Source: Octadecabacter sp.
GTDB lineage: Bacteria > Pseudomonadota > Alphaproteobacteria > Rhodobacterales > Rhodobacteraceae
Assembly (NCBI GenBank): GCA_017886375.1
Contig: JAGGNB010000103.1
Span: forward strand, 1 to 53,562
Length of the DNA stretch: 53,562 nucleotides
Direction of reading: 5' to 3'
Position numbers and translations under genes: made by a program. Below the pieces are notes generated by a model. It had not been told where the DNA came from. It ran no database searches and saw only the letters and a program-made list of their open reading frames with translations. Positions 17,761 to 25,491 of the stretch are shown here, one piece after another; position 1 is the stretch's first letter, and every line of letters starts with the position of its first letter.

Positions 17761-18303
17761 ATGATTTCAAAGATTTCGCACGCGATTGGCGCGTTCGCCC
17801 TTATGACCGCCACCGCAACATTGGGCACATCTGCAATCGCGCAGGACACCAGTTCAAACCGCGTTGCGGCCAACACCGATTGGTCCGTTTTCGTTGAAAG
17901 CGATCCGACCGAATGTTGGGCCGTTTCTGCGCCTAAGGAAACCGTCAACTCCCGCGATGGACAGGTCGTATCTGTACGCCGCGGTGAGGTTTTGTTGTTC
18001 GTGTTCTATCGCCCGGGTGCTGGCGTGAACGGCCAAGTGACGTTCACGGGCGGCTATCCGTTCGCAAGTGGCTCGACAGCCGAACTCGATATTGGTGGAA
18101 CCACGTATGATTTGTTCACCGAAGGCGAATGGGCTTGGCCCGCAACGCCCGAAGATGACGCAAGCATCGTTGCAGCGATGAAACGCGGTTCAGCGGCAAC
18201 CGTTTCGGCCCGTTCTGGCCGTGGCACAGTCACCCGCGACACGTTCTCGCTGCTCGGCTTTACTGCGGGCGTCGAAGAAGCCGCGAACCGCTGTTCCGGC
18301 TAA
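17761..18303 (+). CDS. IalB-like exported protein
   Basis: Exported protein of 180 residues with signal peptide MISKISHAIGAFALMTATAT and likely cleavage after AIA (TSAIA-QD). ATG 17761 has a strong GGAGG eight bases upstream; the track start at 17668 does not. The mature part (NTDWSVFVESDPTECWAVSA, two cysteines) resembles the invasion-associated locus B family widespread in alphaproteobacteria, whose molecular role is not known. It lies just upstream of rlmN. The IalB assignment is by pattern only. Confidence 0.7.
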   Translation: MISKISHAIGAFALMTATATLGTSAIAQDTSSNRVAANTDWSVFVESDPTECWAVSAPKETVNSRDGQVVSVRRGEVLLFVFYRPGAGVNGQVTFTGGYPFASGSTAELDIGGTTYDLFTEGEWAWPATPEDDASIVAAMKRGSAATVSARSGRGTVTRDTFSLLGFTAGVEEAANRCSG

Positions 18304-18326
18304 AACGTGTCGTCATAGATTTAAAT

Positions 18327-18356
18327 GGTCCGGCTTTCTTTGGGAGCCGGCCCTTT
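18327..18356 (+). terminator. Hairpin after IalB-like gene
   Basis: CCGGCT (18330-18335) pairs with AGCCGG (18345-18350) around a nine-base loop; two further outer pairs are possible after a mismatch. CCCTTTGTG follows, so the U-run is short. Probably terminates the IalB-like transcript before rlmN. Confidence 0.5.
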
Positions 18357-18421
18357 GTGTTATGAAGAGACGTCTTATATAGGGCCAAGATAGTCCACGC
18401 ACCGTATCGGAGTCGATTCTC

Positions 18422-19606
18422 ATGCAGCCGCAAACGCCCATCACCCAAGACGTCATGACGATCAAACGCATCCTCCCCGAGGACGGCCTGACAAACATCG
18501 TCGGCCTGACGCGCGATCAACTGCGCGATGCACTGATCGGCGTTGGCGTGACCGAAAAACAGGCCAAGATGCGGGTCAACCAAGTCTGGCAATGGCTCTA
18601 CCATTGGGGCGTGCGTGAATTTGATGTGATGACGAACCTGTCAAAAGACTTTCGTGCGACACTTGCCGAACATTTCAAAATCGAACTCCCCGAAGTCGTC
18701 ACCAAAGACGTGTCCACGGACGGGACCCGCAAATACCTCGTGCGCATCGCGGGCGGCCATGAGGTTGAGGTGGTCTATATCCCCGAAAAGGATCGCGGCA
18801 CCCTGTGCATTTCAAGCCAGGTTGGCTGCACGCTGACCTGTTCGTTCTGTCATACAGGCACGCAAAAACTGGTCCGTAACCTCACGGCGGGTGAGATTAT
18901 TGGCCAAGTCATGCTTGCCCGCGATGACCTGAACGAGTGGCCCGAACCGGGGCAGGGCACGGGCGACAATGGCCCGCGCCTTTTGTCTAACATCGTGTTG
19001 ATGGGCATGGGTGAGCCGCTTTATAATTTTGAAAACGTGCGGGACGCGATGAAGATCGCAATGGACGGCGAAGGCATCGCACTGTCGCGCCGCCGCATCA
19101 CGCTGTCGACCTCTGGTGTCGTGCCGGAAATCCACCGCACTGCCGATGAAATCGGTTGTATGCTGGCTATTTCGTTTCACGCCACGACCGACGAAGTGCG
19201 CGATAAACTGGTGCCGATCAACAAAAAGTGGAACCTCGAAGTGCTTCTCGAAGCATTGGCCGCTTATCCGAAAGTCTCCAATTCCGAACGCATCACATTC
19301 GAATATGTGATGCTGAAGGACGTCAACGATTCAGACGAAGACGCGCGTCGACTGGTAAAATTGATCGAAGGCATCCCCGCCAAAATCAACCTGATCCCGT
19401 TCAACGAATGGCCCGGCGCGCCGTACAAACGCTCCGATTCGGATCGCATCAAGGCATTCGCGGACATCATCTACAATGCAGGCTACGCATCACCGATCCG
19501 CAGACCGCGTGGCGAAGACATCATGGCCGCCTGTGGTCAGTTGAAATCCGCCACCGAACGCGCCCGTAAATCGCGCAAACAAATCGACGCGGACGCCGGA
19601 CTCTAA
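18422..19606 (+). CDS. rlmN: 23S rRNA/tRNA adenine-C2 methyltransferase RlmN
   Basis: Radical-SAM methyltransferase that makes 2-methyladenosine at 23S rRNA A2503 and in some tRNAs. 394 residues. The iron-sulfur motif CTLTCSFC (CxxxCxxC) is visible near residue 140, after ISSQVG, and [13 protein letters not shown] further on is characteristic of the family. The C-terminal part contains the acceptor-cysteine region MAACGQL. Starts at ATG 18422 with GGAG upstream. Confidence 0.96.
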   Translation: MQPQTPITQDVMTIKRILPEDGLTNIVGLTRDQLRDALIGVGVTEKQAKMRVNQVWQWLYHWGVREFDVMTNLSKDFRATLAEHFKIELPEVVTKDVSTDGTRKYLVRIAGGHEVEVVYIPEKDRGTLCISSQVGCTLTCSFCHTGTQKLVRNLTAGEIIGQVMLARDDLNEWPEPGQGTGDNGPRLLSNIVLMGMGEPLYNFENVRDAMKIAMDGEGIALSRRRITLSTSGVVPEIHRTADEIGCMLAISFHATTDEVRDKLVPINKKWNLEVLLEALAAYPKVSNSERITFEYVMLKDVNDSDEDARRLVKLIEGIPAKINLIPFNEWPGAPYKRSDSDRIKAFADIIYNAGYASPIRRPRGEDIMAACGQLKSATERARKSRKQIDADAGL

Positions 19607-19738
19607 CCTGGCCGCCCACGTATTCGAACACGTCGATGATCCAATGGCCTTCATCTTCCACAAAGACGACACCCGCAGCGGCCTCATACTATTGTGTGAT
19701 CTGTCCAAACACCGCGCGCTGGGCGCCGCGCTGAGCGA

Positions 19739-20578
19739 TCAGCGCCCCGGAATAGCCCGGCGCTTTTCGCCCGCGCCTTCCCAGTTCTCCAAAGCATCTA
19801 CCGCTTCTTCGGCGGTTTCCACAAACCGGAACAACGTCAGATCGTCCGCCGAAATCGTACCGGCATCTGACAGAGCATCCCAATTGATGATGCTTTCCCA
19901 AAACGCGCGACCGAACAGCAAAAACGGTATGCGTTCCATGCGACCCGTCTGGATCAGCGTCAGCGCCTCGAATGTTTCGTCCAGCGTGCCAAAGCCGCCG
20001 GGGAAAACCGTGATCGCCTTGGCGCGCATCAAGAAATGCATTTTGCGAATCGCGAAGTAGTGGAAATTGAAACTCAGTTCCGGCGTGACGTATTCGTTCG
20101 GGGCCTGTTCGTGTGGCAGCACGATGTTCAACCCGATGGATCGCCCCCCGGCATCAACTGCACCACGGTTGCCCGCCTCCATCACACCGGGTCCACCACC
20201 CGTGACGATCACGTTTTGACCGGCCCCGCCCATCTGCGTCATCAACTTCGCAAACTTGCGCGCTTCATCGTAATACTTTGACAGATCCGCCAGCGTTTTG
20301 GTCCGCGCGGCGTCCTTTTTGGCAGGCTCCGGTATCCGCGCGCCGCCGAACATCACAATCGTCGACTCGATCCCTTGTTCGTCCAGCATCAATTCCGGTT
20401 TTAACAATTCCAACTGCAATCGCACGGGCCGCAATTCATCGCGGCACATAAATTCCGGGTCCGCAAACGCCAGCGCATAGGCAGAGGAGCGCGTTTGCGG
20501 CGTGTCTGGCACATGGCTCGCCTCTTCGCGGTCTTGCTGACTGTCGCGGAACGGGTGGCGGCGGTTGTCGACTTTCAT
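19739..20578 (-). CDS. LOG-family protein (cytokinin riboside phosphoribohydrolase-like)
   Basis: Member of the LOG/lysine-decarboxylase-like Rossmann family, 279 residues. The nucleotide-binding segments VTGGGPGVMEAGNRGA and VFPGGFGTLDETFEAL (the PGGxGTxxE motif) are both present. Relatives hydrolyse nucleoside 5'-monophosphates to the base and ribose phosphate; some are misannotated as lysine decarboxylases. I start at ATG 20578 because AAGGAG lies just upstream; the track extends to 20629. It is transcribed away from the dehydratase gene, with 74 bases between them. Confidence 0.88.
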   Translation of the reverse strand: MKVDNRRHPFRDSQQDREEASHVPDTPQTRSSAYALAFADPEFMCRDELRPVRLQLELLKPELMLDEQGIESTIVMFGGARIPEPAKKDAARTKTLADLSKYYDEARKFAKLMTQMGGAGQNVIVTGGGPGVMEAGNRGAVDAGGRSIGLNIVLPHEQAPNEYVTPELSFNFHYFAIRKMHFLMRAKAITVFPGGFGTLDETFEALTLIQTGRMERIPFLLFGRAFWESIINWDALSDAGTISADDLTLFRFVETAEEAVDALENWEGAGEKRRAIPGR

Positions 20579-20652
20579 GGAACTGCTCCTTGTTGGGCTT
20601 TGCATTTTAGTGGCAGGTTGGCGAAACATTGTCCAATGACACGAGGCCCGCC

Positions 20653-21564
20653 ATGACCATTACCCAATCTGACATAATCGCCGCCGCGACCCGCATTAAA
20701 GGCCACGTTCATGTCACGCCCGTCATGCGCTCGGACGCGTTCGGGTTGCCGCTGCAATTCAAGCTGGAACACACGCAAATCACCGGCTCATTCAAAGCAC
20801 GCGGTGCGTTCAATTCGCTGCTGACAGCGGATGTGCCGCCCGCTGGTATCGTTGCCGCATCCGGTGGTAATCATGGTGCGGCCGTTGCACATGCCGCCAA
20901 AACCCTTGGCCATGAAGCGCACATTTTTGTCCCTGAATTCGCAGGCCCTGCCAAGATTGACGTGATCCGTCAAACCGGCGCGACGCTGCATATTGTTGCG
21001 GGTGCCTACGCCGATGCCGCCGCCGCCGCCAATGCGCATCAGGCCGCGACAGGCGCGCTCGACATTCATCCCTACAACGCCCCCGCAACCCTTGCGGGTC
21101 AGGGGACCTGTTTTCAAGAATGGGACGCGCAGGGGTTGGACGCGGACACCATCATCATCGCCATTGGCGGTGGTGGTTTGATCGGCGGCGCGATGGCGTG
21201 GTTTAAGGATCGCAACATAATCGGCGTCGAATCCGAAACGACCAATTCAATGCACGCCGCCCTGCAACATGGCCCCGACACCGACGTCGATGTGTCCGGC
21301 ATTTGTGCCAACGCACTGGGCGCAAAGCGTGTCGGGCGCATGGCCTATGATCTTGCCAAGGAACGCGATCTGCAAACCCTGCTAGTGCCCGATGCGGCGG
21401 TTGCCCATGCGCAAAAACTGCTTTGGCAAAATCTGCGCCAATTGGTTGAACCGGCAGGTGCTGCCGCCCTCGCCGCGATCACATCGGGGGCCTATAAGCC
21501 TGCCAAGGGCGAAAAGGTTGCGATCCTTTTGTGCGGTGCCAATCCCGCCCCTATCCCTATTTAA
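20653..21564 (+). CDS. Threonine/serine dehydratase-like PLP enzyme
   Basis: Fold-type II PLP enzyme of 303 residues. The PLP lysine lies in ITGSFKARGAFN, followed by the SGGNHGAAVA cofactor loop and the glycine-rich phosphate-binding IAIGGGGLIGG. This pattern suits a catabolic serine/threonine dehydratase, making 2-oxobutyrate or pyruvate plus ammonia. It lacks the C-terminal regulatory ACT domain of biosynthetic IlvA. Start ATG 20653 has GAGG upstream; the track uses a TTG at 20629. A serine or threo-hydroxyaspartate substrate is possible. Confidence 0.87.
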   Translation: MTITQSDIIAAATRIKGHVHVTPVMRSDAFGLPLQFKLEHTQITGSFKARGAFNSLLTADVPPAGIVAASGGNHGAAVAHAAKTLGHEAHIFVPEFAGPAKIDVIRQTGATLHIVAGAYADAAAAANAHQAATGALDIHPYNAPATLAGQGTCFQEWDAQGLDADTIIIAIGGGGLIGGAMAWFKDRNIIGVESETTNSMHAALQHGPDTDVDVSGICANALGAKRVGRMAYDLAKERDLQTLLVPDAAVAHAQKLLWQNLRQLVEPAGAAALAAITSGAYKPAKGEKVAILLCGANPAPIPI

Positions 21565-21627
21565 TTGCCCAAAGCGCACCATCACGCTATGTCGCCCCGA
21601 ACGCAGTCCACCCAATGAGGTCAAACC

Positions 21628-22455
21628 ATGTCCAACGCACAACTCGAAGCCGCAATCGAATCCGCGTGGGACGCGCGCGATCAGATCACTGTTGAGACCA
21701 AGGGCGAGGTTCGCGACGCGATCACCGACACGCTGAACGCACTGGATTCCGGCAAGCTGCGCGTCGCTGAACGGCGCGAAAATGGTGACTGGCATGTGAA
21801 CCAATGGGCGAAAAAGGCGGTGCTTCTGTCATTCCGTCTTAACGATATGGCGATGATCGAAGGGTCAAACGGCGGGGCAAGCTGGTGGGACAAGGTGCCA
21901 TCTAAATGGCAGGGTTGGGGCGACAACGAATGGAAAGCCGCGGGTTTCCGCGCCGTGCCCGGTTCCATTGTGCGCCGCTCTGCGTTCATCGGAAAGAACG
22001 TCGTCCTGATGCCGTCGTTCGTCAACATCGGCGCCTATGTCGATGAAGGCTCCATGGTTGATGGCTGGGCCACAGTCGGGTCCTGCGCGCAGATCGGCAA
22101 GAACGTTCACCTGTCCGGCGGTGTCGGCATCGGCGGCGTGCTGGAACCAATGCAGGCGGGCCCGACCATCATCGAAGACAATTGCTTCATCGGCGCACGC
22201 TCAGAGGTTGTTGAGGGCTGCATCGTCCGCGAAGGGTCCGTTCTGGGCATGGGCGTGTTCATCGGCCAATCCACCAAGATCGTTGACCGCGAAACCGGCG
22301 ACGTCATGTATGGCGAAGTGCCGCCCTATTCCGTTGTCGTCGCAGGTTCCATGCCGTCAAAGAACAACGTCAACCTGTACTGCGCCGTCATCGTGAAACG
22401 CGTCGATGCAAAGACCCGTTCCAAGACTGGCATCAATGAGTTGTTGCGGGACTAA
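21628..22455 (+). CDS. dapD: Tetrahydrodipicolinate N-succinyltransferase
   Basis: Cytoplasmic transferase adding succinyl from succinyl-CoA to tetrahydrodipicolinate in the lysine and diaminopimelate pathway. 275 residues, the expected length. An N-terminal helical part leads into left-handed beta-helix hexapeptide repeats ([20 protein letters not shown] and following). ATG 21628 has TGAGG upstream. The partner dapE lies downstream, separated by an accessory block of five genes. Confidence 0.96.
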   Translation: MSNAQLEAAIESAWDARDQITVETKGEVRDAITDTLNALDSGKLRVAERRENGDWHVNQWAKKAVLLSFRLNDMAMIEGSNGGASWWDKVPSKWQGWGDNEWKAAGFRAVPGSIVRRSAFIGKNVVLMPSFVNIGAYVDEGSMVDGWATVGSCAQIGKNVHLSGGVGIGGVLEPMQAGPTIIEDNCFIGARSEVVEGCIVREGSVLGMGVFIGQSTKIVDRETGDVMYGEVPPYSVVVAGSMPSKNNVNLYCAVIVKRVDAKTRSKTGINELLRD

Positions 22456-22548
22456 GGTGCTGTTCGCTCAGATGAACGGCTTGTCAGCAATTGCGTTTGA
22501 GCGACGCGAAAGGCAGCGACTGATGACTGAACTTTGCGAAATGCGCCT

Positions 22549-22833
22549 ATGATCGTGTCTCGAACCCTCGCCAAGCGGCGTATCGCGGCGGGGGTTCGGC
22601 CCACGTGGGGCGCGGCATGGGCACCTGTCGCCCTCGACGCTGCCTGTCTTGTTGCCGCGTTTATGTTTCTGTTCCGCCCGTTCCAATCCCTGACAGAAAC
22701 GTTCAATTTTCCAGTTTGGGCAACGGTCACGGCGCTTCTTGCGATCGGATTCATCCCCGTCCAAGCAGTGCTGATATTCTCGTCCCTCTGGGCGGCCAAA
22801 TCACGCTATAGCGACGACGACGCGGCGCCCTAG
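22549..22833 (+). CDS. Small two-span membrane protein, unknown
   Basis: Predicted inner-membrane protein of 94 residues starting MIVSRTLAKRRIAAG, with two hydrophobic segments and a short acidic tail (SDDDAAP). I do not recognise it. There is no good ribosome binding site for ATG 22549. A nine-codon ORF, MTELCEMRL, starts at 22522 behind GAAAGG and stops within the ATG (CTATGATC), so translation may be coupled. Its end overlaps the stop of the convergent channel gene by four bases. Located after dapD. Confidence 0.6.
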   Translation: MIVSRTLAKRRIAAGVRPTWGAAWAPVALDAACLVAAFMFLFRPFQSLTETFNFPVWATVTALLAIGFIPVQAVLIFSSLWAAKSRYSDDDAAP

Positions 22834-23891
22834 CGGCTTGTATTTCCGAACCAAGTTGTCACCAACTCACCATAGGTTCCGTCTTCGCGCAGGCGCAAAA
22901 GCGTTCGATTGATCTGCTCTGCCAAATCGCTGTTGGGCGGCAGCGCGATCCCATAACTTTCACGCCGGTAAATGCGCGGCAGCAACCGCGTCGCGGGTTC
23001 CGCGTTGTCGTTGGAATAATAGGACAGGATAGGCGCATCAAAAACGATCGCATCCAGTTGCCCGGCTTCCAGATCGGCGAACATGTCGTTGGACGACCCA
23101 TAGCCGACATAGGATAAATCCCGCGCATCCAAGAACGCCGCAGAGGTTGATTCCGCAATCGTCGCGACCCGCTGACCCTCAAGATCATTGATCGAGTCAA
23201 CATTGTCCTGCAACGCGTCAACGGTCATCGTCGACGTGATCGTCGCCACGAATATCGACACAAGGAACAGGCTCGACACCACCAGAATAATGGCAAACAC
23301 CCGCCCTAATCGGGTTTGTGGCACCCGTTCCTCGAACCCGCCATTCACCACCAAATTTAGCGACCACCAGAACGAATGAAACAACGCGTCCGATCCTTTG
23401 CGGTCGAAATAGGCTTGCGCGCGCCGCTCAAGCAGCCACATCAAAACACCACTGCCAAACAGCAGGCCAAGAGCCGCCAAAACGATAATCAAAAGATCCC
23501 GCGTCAACAGCGCTGATATGAACGATCCACCGTTATCTTCATCCAGAAGCAACACCCCGATGCCGCCCTCAAAGATCGGATGTGAAAAGTCCAGATAACT
23601 CTCACGATCTGCGGTGATCGAAATATTGGCAACAGCGCCGTCGTGCAGGCCTTCGTCGAGTGACGACAGCATCGCAGGAAAACTCTCATAAAACTCGAAT
23701 GTAATTTCGCGCCCAAGTTGATTGGAGATTTCGCGCATCAGCTCAAGGCTGAATCCCGTATCGACACCCTCCACTTGCGTGGCGAACGGCAGGCGTTCAA
23801 CGGTCGCAAATGACAGCGGTTCGTCCTGTGCAAAAGCTGGAAAAGCGCTACAAACAAACAAAAATACGAAGAAGGCACGCAACATCAACAT
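22830..23891 (-). CDS. Ionotropic glutamate receptor-like ion channel
   Basis: Predicted ligand-gated channel of 353 residues in which a periplasmic binding domain is interrupted by a pore, as in bacterial GluR0. Order: signal peptide to about 22; binding lobe 1 with SITADRESYLDFSHPIF (91-107); TM1 (131-154); pore helix and filter HSFWWSLNLVVNGGFEERVP (172-191); TM3 VFAIILVVSSLFLVSIFVAT (198-217); binding lobe 2 to the end. The filter VNGGFEE is not the potassium TVGYG of GluR0. Start chosen at ATG 23891 so that the signal peptide is at the N-terminus; the track starts at 23978. The ligand is probably an amino acid, inferred only from the fold. Confidence 0.85.
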   Translation of the reverse strand: MLMLRAFFVFLFVCSAFPAFAQDEPLSFATVERLPFATQVEGVDTGFSLELMREISNQLGREITFEFYESFPAMLSSLDEGLHDGAVANISITADRESYLDFSHPIFEGGIGVLLLDEDNGGSFISALLTRDLLIIVLAALGLLFGSGVLMWLLERRAQAYFDRKGSDALFHSFWWSLNLVVNGGFEERVPQTRLGRVFAIILVVSSLFLVSIFVATITSTMTVDALQDNVDSINDLEGQRVATIAESTSAAFLDARDLSYVGYGSSNDMFADLEAGQLDAIVFDAPILSYYSNDNAEPATRLLPRIYRRESYGIALPPNSDLAEQINRTLLRLREDGTYGELVTTWFGNTSR

Positions 23892-24004
23892 TAGCAAATT
23901 TCCCACTGTTCGCACGACCTTGTGCGCAAGGGCAGGTTTCGTCAATGCGCCGTTGGTCTGCGTAGACGTTGACGCCACGCATGCTGGGCGTTACGGCCAC
24001 TGCC

Positions 24005-24397
24005 ATGACCGATACATCCGATGCCAAACCCAAAAAGAAAAAGCCCTCGCGCCAGCAGGTGTTCACCCTCCTCGTTGAGGTTGGCCGCAAGGTCGGTGAC
24101 GGGCTTCCCAAAGACAGCACAGGTGCCGCGCTGATGATTTATGCCTCCGGTATAGATGAGGCCGAAGCCGTGCGCGAAACCGTCGCGATCCTGAAACAGG
24201 CCGATGTGGCACCGCTTGATGTGTCCGGTTACGGCACGTTGGACGAACGCCTCGCTGAAGGGCACGAGATTGCGCAAGAAGAACGCGAATTGATGCAGCG
24301 CGCGCTCGACGAAAACAGCGTGATCGTGGCGCAGATGACACCGTTCTTTGAAGGCGACGACGACGACGACGATGATGACGGCGACGGGGCGCCCTAG
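24005..24397 (+). CDS. Acidic-tailed protein, unknown
   Basis: A 130-residue cytoplasmic protein. It has a lysine-rich N-terminus (DAKPKKKKPSRQQVF), a central mixed alpha/beta-like part, a glutamate-rich helix (EIAQEERELMQRALDEN) and a C-terminal run of eight aspartates ending GDGAP. I do not recognise the family. The start is uncertain: ATG 24005 or ATG 23981 give 130 or 138 residues, and neither has a clear ribosome binding site. It is divergent from the channel gene, so the two could share regulation, and it overlaps the convergent Hint gene stop by four bases. Confidence 0.65.
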   Translation: MTDTSDAKPKKKKPSRQQVFTLLVEVGRKVGDGLPKDSTGAALMIYASGIDEAEAVRETVAILKQADVAPLDVSGYGTLDERLAEGHEIAQEERELMQRALDENSVIVAQMTPFFEGDDDDDDDDGDGAP

Positions 24398-25485
24398 CCG
24401 ATCGTCGCGCCCGTCAGCGTCATCGCCTCATGGCGCTGCAACACAGGTGCAGCAAGCCCGATGCGACTTGGCCGCAAGTCAGGGGCCAAATTCGCAAGAA
24501 CCGAACTTTTGATCAACGACGGCGTGTCCAGCACCGCAGAGGCATCAAAACTTTCAACCAATGCGCCGTTCACCGTGATAATGTCATGGGTCTCAAGCAG
24601 GATCTGATAATAGGTCATCACCGCTGGCACGGGCTTTGTTGGCACCGCGCAATTGCGCGCCTCAAGATGTCGCACAGCCGTGGTCACGCGTTCTTCGCCG
24701 AACAGATATTCAACTTCTGATCCGGCCAGACAGACCCGCTGATCACGGGTCGTCACCAAATCATCCCACAACTGCATATACGGACGGCGCAATGTCATGG
24801 GCGCGAAACGTCCCAACGTGGGCAATGTCGCATGCCCCGCCCATAGAACAGGCACCGGATGACCGTCCGCAACATTCACCAGATCGCCTGATACGAAATC
24901 CTGCAGCGCCTTTGGGCCAGTTGGCGTGTCGATTGCGGCTGTGCCTGACAGGCCCGGTAGTGGCCCCAGCGGGCAGGGCGCATCTGCAATCGCTGCAAAG
25001 ACCACACCCGCGTCGATCCTGCTGCTGTTCGCGTCGGTCATGATCAATTGGGCATCGCGCATGGACAGCGGAAAAGGGGTCACGACATTGGTCTGCCAAA
25101 GCAGCCCGTGATCCGGCAGATGCACGCTCAGCAGCCCACGTCGCGCAGGCGCATCCCAAGTATAGGTAATATGCGCAGTCTGCACGTCACTGCCGAGCGT
25201 TGTTTTCAGCGCCGTCTGCAATTGCCGCGTCCCTTGGCGCATCATCAAACGCACAGTCCCATCTGGTTCTAAACACAGGGTCAATCCCGATGGCCACGGG
25301 GCCAGCACACTATACCGCAGCAGGTTTATCGGTTGCACAGTCGGGCGCAGCGCGACCTCGATCATCAGGCTCCCGCGCGTCAGCAAGTCCGTCCCGACCG
25401 GATCACATTTGGCCGCGCACCCCAGTCCAGCGGCGTTAAAAACCCCGTCTTCCTGCGTTCGCGTTCCGATCCATTTCAGTGTCAT
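24394..25485 (-). CDS. Hint-domain protein lacking the catalytic cysteine
   Basis: A 363-residue protein with an N-terminal beta-rich part (residues about 1-165, laminin-G-like by pattern) and a C-terminal Hint (Hedgehog/intein) domain from about 178: GTAAIDTPTGPKALQDFVSGDLV. Compared with its neighbour at 25492 (PCFVAGTMIDTLGGPRAVEG), the cysteine that starts a working Hint domain is absent; the region reads PGLSGTAAID. It is therefore probably unable to self-cleave. No signal peptide. It begins six bases after the upstream Hint gene ends, so the pair is co-transcribed. The start ATG lacks an obvious ribosome binding site, consistent with coupling. Confidence 0.8.
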   Translation of the reverse strand: MTLKWIGTRTQEDGVFNAAGLGCAAKCDPVGTDLLTRGSLMIEVALRPTVQPINLLRYSVLAPWPSGLTLCLEPDGTVRLMMRQGTRQLQTALKTTLGSDVQTAHITYTWDAPARRGLLSVHLPDHGLLWQTNVVTPFPLSMRDAQLIMTDANSSRIDAGVVFAAIADAPCPLGPLPGLSGTAAIDTPTGPKALQDFVSGDLVNVADGHPVPVLWAGHATLPTLGRFAPMTLRRPYMQLWDDLVTTRDQRVCLAGSEVEYLFGEERVTTAVRHLEARNCAVPTKPVPAVMTYYQILLETHDIITVNGALVESFDASAVLDTPSLIKSSVLANLAPDLRPSRIGLAAPVLQRHEAMTLTGATIG

Positions 25486-25491
25486 ATCGCG

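Noticed and set aside
24358-24395. Microsatellite GAC/GAT run as a tandem repeat array
   Set aside because: It encodes the aspartate tail in frame and is short; better treated as part of the protein than as a repeat element.
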